A stretch of 7,390 nt of DNA, from assembly GCA_049315625.1 (NCBI GenBank), contig JBMOJU010000271.1, positions 1-7,390 on the forward strand. Reading direction: 5' to 3'. Shown here in pieces: positions 5,655-7,390 of the stretch. The notes below the pieces were generated by a model. That model was not told where the DNA came from, did not search any database, and saw only the letters and a program-made list of their open reading frames with translations. A program made the position numbers and the translations under genes. Numbering within the stretch: position 1 is the stretch's first letter; every line of letters starts with the position of its first letter. The stretch comes from Paracraurococcus sp049315625. GTDB taxonomy: Bacteria > Pseudomonadota > Alphaproteobacteria > Acetobacterales > Acetobacteraceae.

Positions 5655-5679
5655 ACGTGATACGGCACGCGCCTGGCGC

Positions 5680-5709
5680 TTGACCCGGCCCCGCTCCGCT
5701 CCGCATAAC
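5680..5709 (+). promoter_or_regulatory. Candidate sigma-70-type promoter for ileS
   Basis: TTGACC (5680-5685; five of six match TTGACA) is followed 18 bp later by CATAAC (5704-5709; four of six match TATAAT). It is the best such pair I see between 5555 and 5844 on the ileS strand. The implied transcript would start near 5716, giving an ileS leader of about 130 nt. Confidence 0.4.
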
Positions 5710-5715
5710 CGCGCC

Positions 5716-5775
5716 ATGCAGCGCTGGACGCATCGCCGCGGCATCAGCCGAATTCCTGGCCCGGTCCTCGCCTGA
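5716..5775 (+). other. Possible 19-codon leader ORF in the ileS leader
   Basis: ATG 5716-5718 to TGA 5773-5775 encodes MQRWTHRRGISRIPGPVLA, with Ile at residues 10 and 13. The ATG falls about where transcription from the candidate promoter would begin, so it would be leaderless; no ribosome binding site is evident. The ORF ends inside the hairpin at 5760-5783. Two Ile codons are few for an attenuator and the ORF may be chance. Confidence 0.2.
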
Positions 5776-5783
5776 GGGCCGGG
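5760..5783 (+). promoter_or_regulatory. Strong hairpin in the ileS leader
   Basis: CCCGGTCCTC (5760-5769) pairs with GAGGGCCGGG (5774-5783): ten pairs including one G-U, with a 4-base loop. No T run follows, so simple intrinsic termination is unlikely. It begins 85 bp upstream of the ileS ATG. Apart from this and the sites above, the 290-bp region 5555-5844 shows no gene. Confidence 0.4.
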
Positions 5784-5844
5784 ACACCGACCGCGCGCTT
5801 CCATTGCTCCGCCGCCGCGCCAGGGCGTGGCCAGGAACCAGACC

Positions 5845-7390
5845 ATGACCGACGCATCTGCCGAGACCGCCCCCCGCGACTATCGCGGCACCGTCTTCCT
5901 GCCCGAAACCCCCTTCCCCATGCGTGGCGACCTGCCGAAGCGGGAGCCCGACTGGCTCGCCCGCTGGGAACGGCTCGGCCTGCGCGCGCGGCTGCGGGCG
6001 CAGTCGAAGGGGCGGGAGACCTTCGTCCTGCATGACGGCCCCCCGTATGCGAACGGGCCGCTGCATATCGGCCACGCGCTGAACAAGATCCTGAAGGACG
6101 TGATCAACCGCGCCGCGCAGATGGCCGGCAAGGATGCCGACTACGTGCCGGGCTGGGACTGCCACGGCCTGCCGATCGAGTGGAAGATTGAGGAGGAGTA
6201 CCGCGACCCCAAGGGCAAGTACCAGGGCGGCCTGAAGAAGGACGACGTCCCGGTGCTGGAATTCCGCGCCCAGTGCCGCGCCTATGCGGCGCACTGGCTG
6301 GGCGTGCAGCGGGAGGAGTTCAAGCGGCTCGGCGTGCTGGGGGACTGGGAGAAGCGCTACGCGACGATGGACCTGCCGAGCGAGGCGGCGATCGTCCGCG
6401 AGATCGGCAAGTTCCTGATGAACGGCTCGCTCTATCGCGGGCTGCGCCCGGTGATGTGGAGCCCGGTCGAGAAGACCGCGCTGGCCGAGGCCGAGATCGA
6501 GTACCACGACCATGTGTCGCCGACCTTGTGGGCACGGTTCCGCGTGCTGCAGGGCGCGCCCGACGTGGTCGGGGCTTCGGTGGTGATCTGGACGACGACG
6601 CCCTGGACCATCCCCGCCAACCGCGCCGTCGCCTATGGGCCGGAGATCGACTACGCGCTGGTGCACGTGGAAGGCCTGGGCGAGGGCAGCCACCTGGTGC
6701 CGGGCGAGACGCTGCTGGTGGCGCTGGCCCTGCTGCCGCAATTCGAGAAGGACGCGAAGCTCGGCGCGCACAGCCTCAAGCGGGTGCTGAAGGGCGCGGA
6801 GCTGGCCGGCGCCATCACCGCGCATCCGCTGCGCGGCGCCGGCTATGATTTCGACGTGCCGCTGCTGCCGGGCGATTTCGTCACGACGGAGGCCGGCACC
6901 GGCTTCGTTCATATCGCGCCGAGCCATGGCGAGGACGACTTCAACCTGGGCAAGGCCTTCGGCCTGCCGGTGCCGGAAACCGTCGCCGACGACGGCACCT
7001 TCACCCGGTGGGCGCCGGGCTTCGAGGGGCTGCACGTCTTCAAGGCGCATGACGCGGTCTATGCCGCCTGCGAGAAGGCCGGCACGCTGGTGGCCAAGGC
7101 GAAGCTGACGCACAGCTACCCGCATAGCTGGCGGTCGAAGAAGCCGGTGATCTTCCGCGCCACGCCGCAGTGGTTCATCGCCATGGACGATGCCAACCAG
7201 ATCCGCGCCAAGGCCTTAGCGGCGATCGACGCGACGCATTTCGTGCCCGACATGGGGCGCAACCGTATCGGCGGCATGGTCGCCACACGGCCCGACTGGT
7301 GCATCAGCCGGCAGCGTGCCTGGGGCGTGCCGATCGCCGTCTTCGTCGACAAATCCACCGGCCAGCCGCTGCGCGACCCGGCGGTGATGG
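5845..7390 (+). CDS. ileS: Isoleucyl-tRNA synthetase, N-terminal 515 codons (runs off the right edge)
   Basis: This class I synthetase charges tRNA-Ile and edits misactivated valine in the cytoplasm. HIGH is at residues 74-77 within GPPYANGPLHIGHALNK. The catalytic domain continues through YVPGWDCHGLPIE (100-112). The inserted CP1 editing domain shows WTTTPWTIPANRA (249-261) and GTGFVHIAPSHGEDDF (351-366), with its conserved Asp. The chain then returns to the Rossmann fold with WCISRQRAWGVPI (485-497). Full-length enzymes have about 940-960 residues, so the KMSKS loop and anticodon-binding domain lie outside the window. The motifs resemble the ordinary bacterial type. ATG 5845 has AGGAA seven bases upstream (5833-5837). 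No frameshift or stop is seen. lspA or ribF, frequent neighbours elsewhere, are not upstream here. Confidence 0.97.
   Translation, partial: MTDASAETAPRDYRGTVFLPETPFPMRGDLPKREPDWLARWERLGLRARLRAQSKGRETFVLHDGPPYANGPLHIGHALNKILKDVINRAAQMAGKDADYVPGWDCHGLPIEWKIEEEYRDPKGKYQGGLKKDDVPVLEFRAQCRAYAAHWLGVQREEFKRLGVLGDWEKRYATMDLPSEAAIVREIGKFLMNGSLYRGLRPVMWSPVEKTALAEAEIEYHDHVSPTLWARFRVLQGAPDVVGASVVIWTTTPWTIPANRAVAYGPEIDYALVHVEGLGEGSHLVPGETLLVALALLPQFEKDAKLGAHSLKRVLKGAELAGAITAHPLRGAGYDFDVPLLPGDFVTTEAGTGFVHIAPSHGEDDFNLGKAFGLPVPETVADDGTFTRWAPGFEGLHVFKAHDAVYAACEKAGTLVAKAKLTHSYPHSWRSKKPVIFRATPQWFIAMDDANQIRAKALAAIDATHFVPDMGRNRIGGMVATRPDWCISRQRAWGVPIAVFVDKSTGQPLRDPAVM

Noticed and set aside
5651..5656. GGAAC as the -35 of an EcfG-type general stress promoter
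   Set aside because: There is no CGTT-like -10 element 16-17 bases downstream on that strand.
5555..5668. Longer version of the His-rich protein starting at 5668
   Set aside because: The added 38 residues are Arg/Pro-rich, cover the hairpin at 5577-5601, and bypass the strong GGAGGA-ATG start at 5554.
5680..5844. T-box riboswitch upstream of ileS
   Set aside because: No T-box consensus sequence or terminator/antiterminator with a T run is present, and these are not expected upstream of ileS in alphaproteobacteria.
5263..7125. A 620-codon minus-strand frame opposite ileS
   Set aside because: It is antisense to the clearly conserved ileS and crosses the intergenic region and the His-rich gene in another frame, with no recognisable domain. 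It is a GC-bias artefact.

Overview
The window is about 70% GC, with strong G/C preference at third codon positions. The gene set is ubiA, rsmE, a plant-type gshA, an ETF-beta methyltransferase homologue and a WD40-cytochrome c fusion. This points to an alphaproteobacterium, probably Rhodospirillales and plausibly Acetobacteraceae. That placement is inferred from gene content and protein style; there is no rRNA here to confirm it.

Layout. Bases 1-53 are one end of an IS21-family insertion sequence, with two 22-bp direct repeats and a TG...CA terminus. It has cut off a small nucleotidyltransferase gene (54-224, minus), which also carries an in-frame TAG. Upstream of that remnant on the same strand is a two-gene unit, rsmE (16S rRNA m3U1498 methyltransferase) followed by gshA (glutamate-cysteine ligase). 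Divergent from it, with only 28 bp between start codons, is ubiA (4-hydroxybenzoate polyprenyltransferase). ubiA overlaps by 4 bp a class I methyltransferase gene that resembles the ETF-beta lysine methyltransferases. That gene meets a convergent gene with no intervening base. The convergent gene encodes an exported seven-blade WD40 propeller with a C-terminal cytochrome c domain. Next come a strong hairpin and a 66-residue His/Ala-rich gene on the minus strand. A 290-bp divergent intergenic region follows, and then the 5' 515 codons of ileS, which runs off the right edge.

How the genes relate. ubiA makes a committed ubiquinone precursor. Its overlapping partner probably modifies electron transfer flavoprotein, which delivers electrons to ubiquinone. 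The neighbouring WD40-cytochrome c protein is a periplasmic electron-transfer candidate. rsmE and gshA are housekeeping genes for ribosome modification and glutathione synthesis, and ileS is the essential isoleucyl-tRNA synthetase.

Most of the window is ordinary chromosomal housekeeping DNA, and I do not see a clear new multi-gene system. The items most worth a second look are the histidine-heptad small protein, the WD40-cytochrome fusion, the hairpin and tiny overlapping ORF at the gshA start, the doubly broken nucleotidyltransferase, and the leader of ileS.
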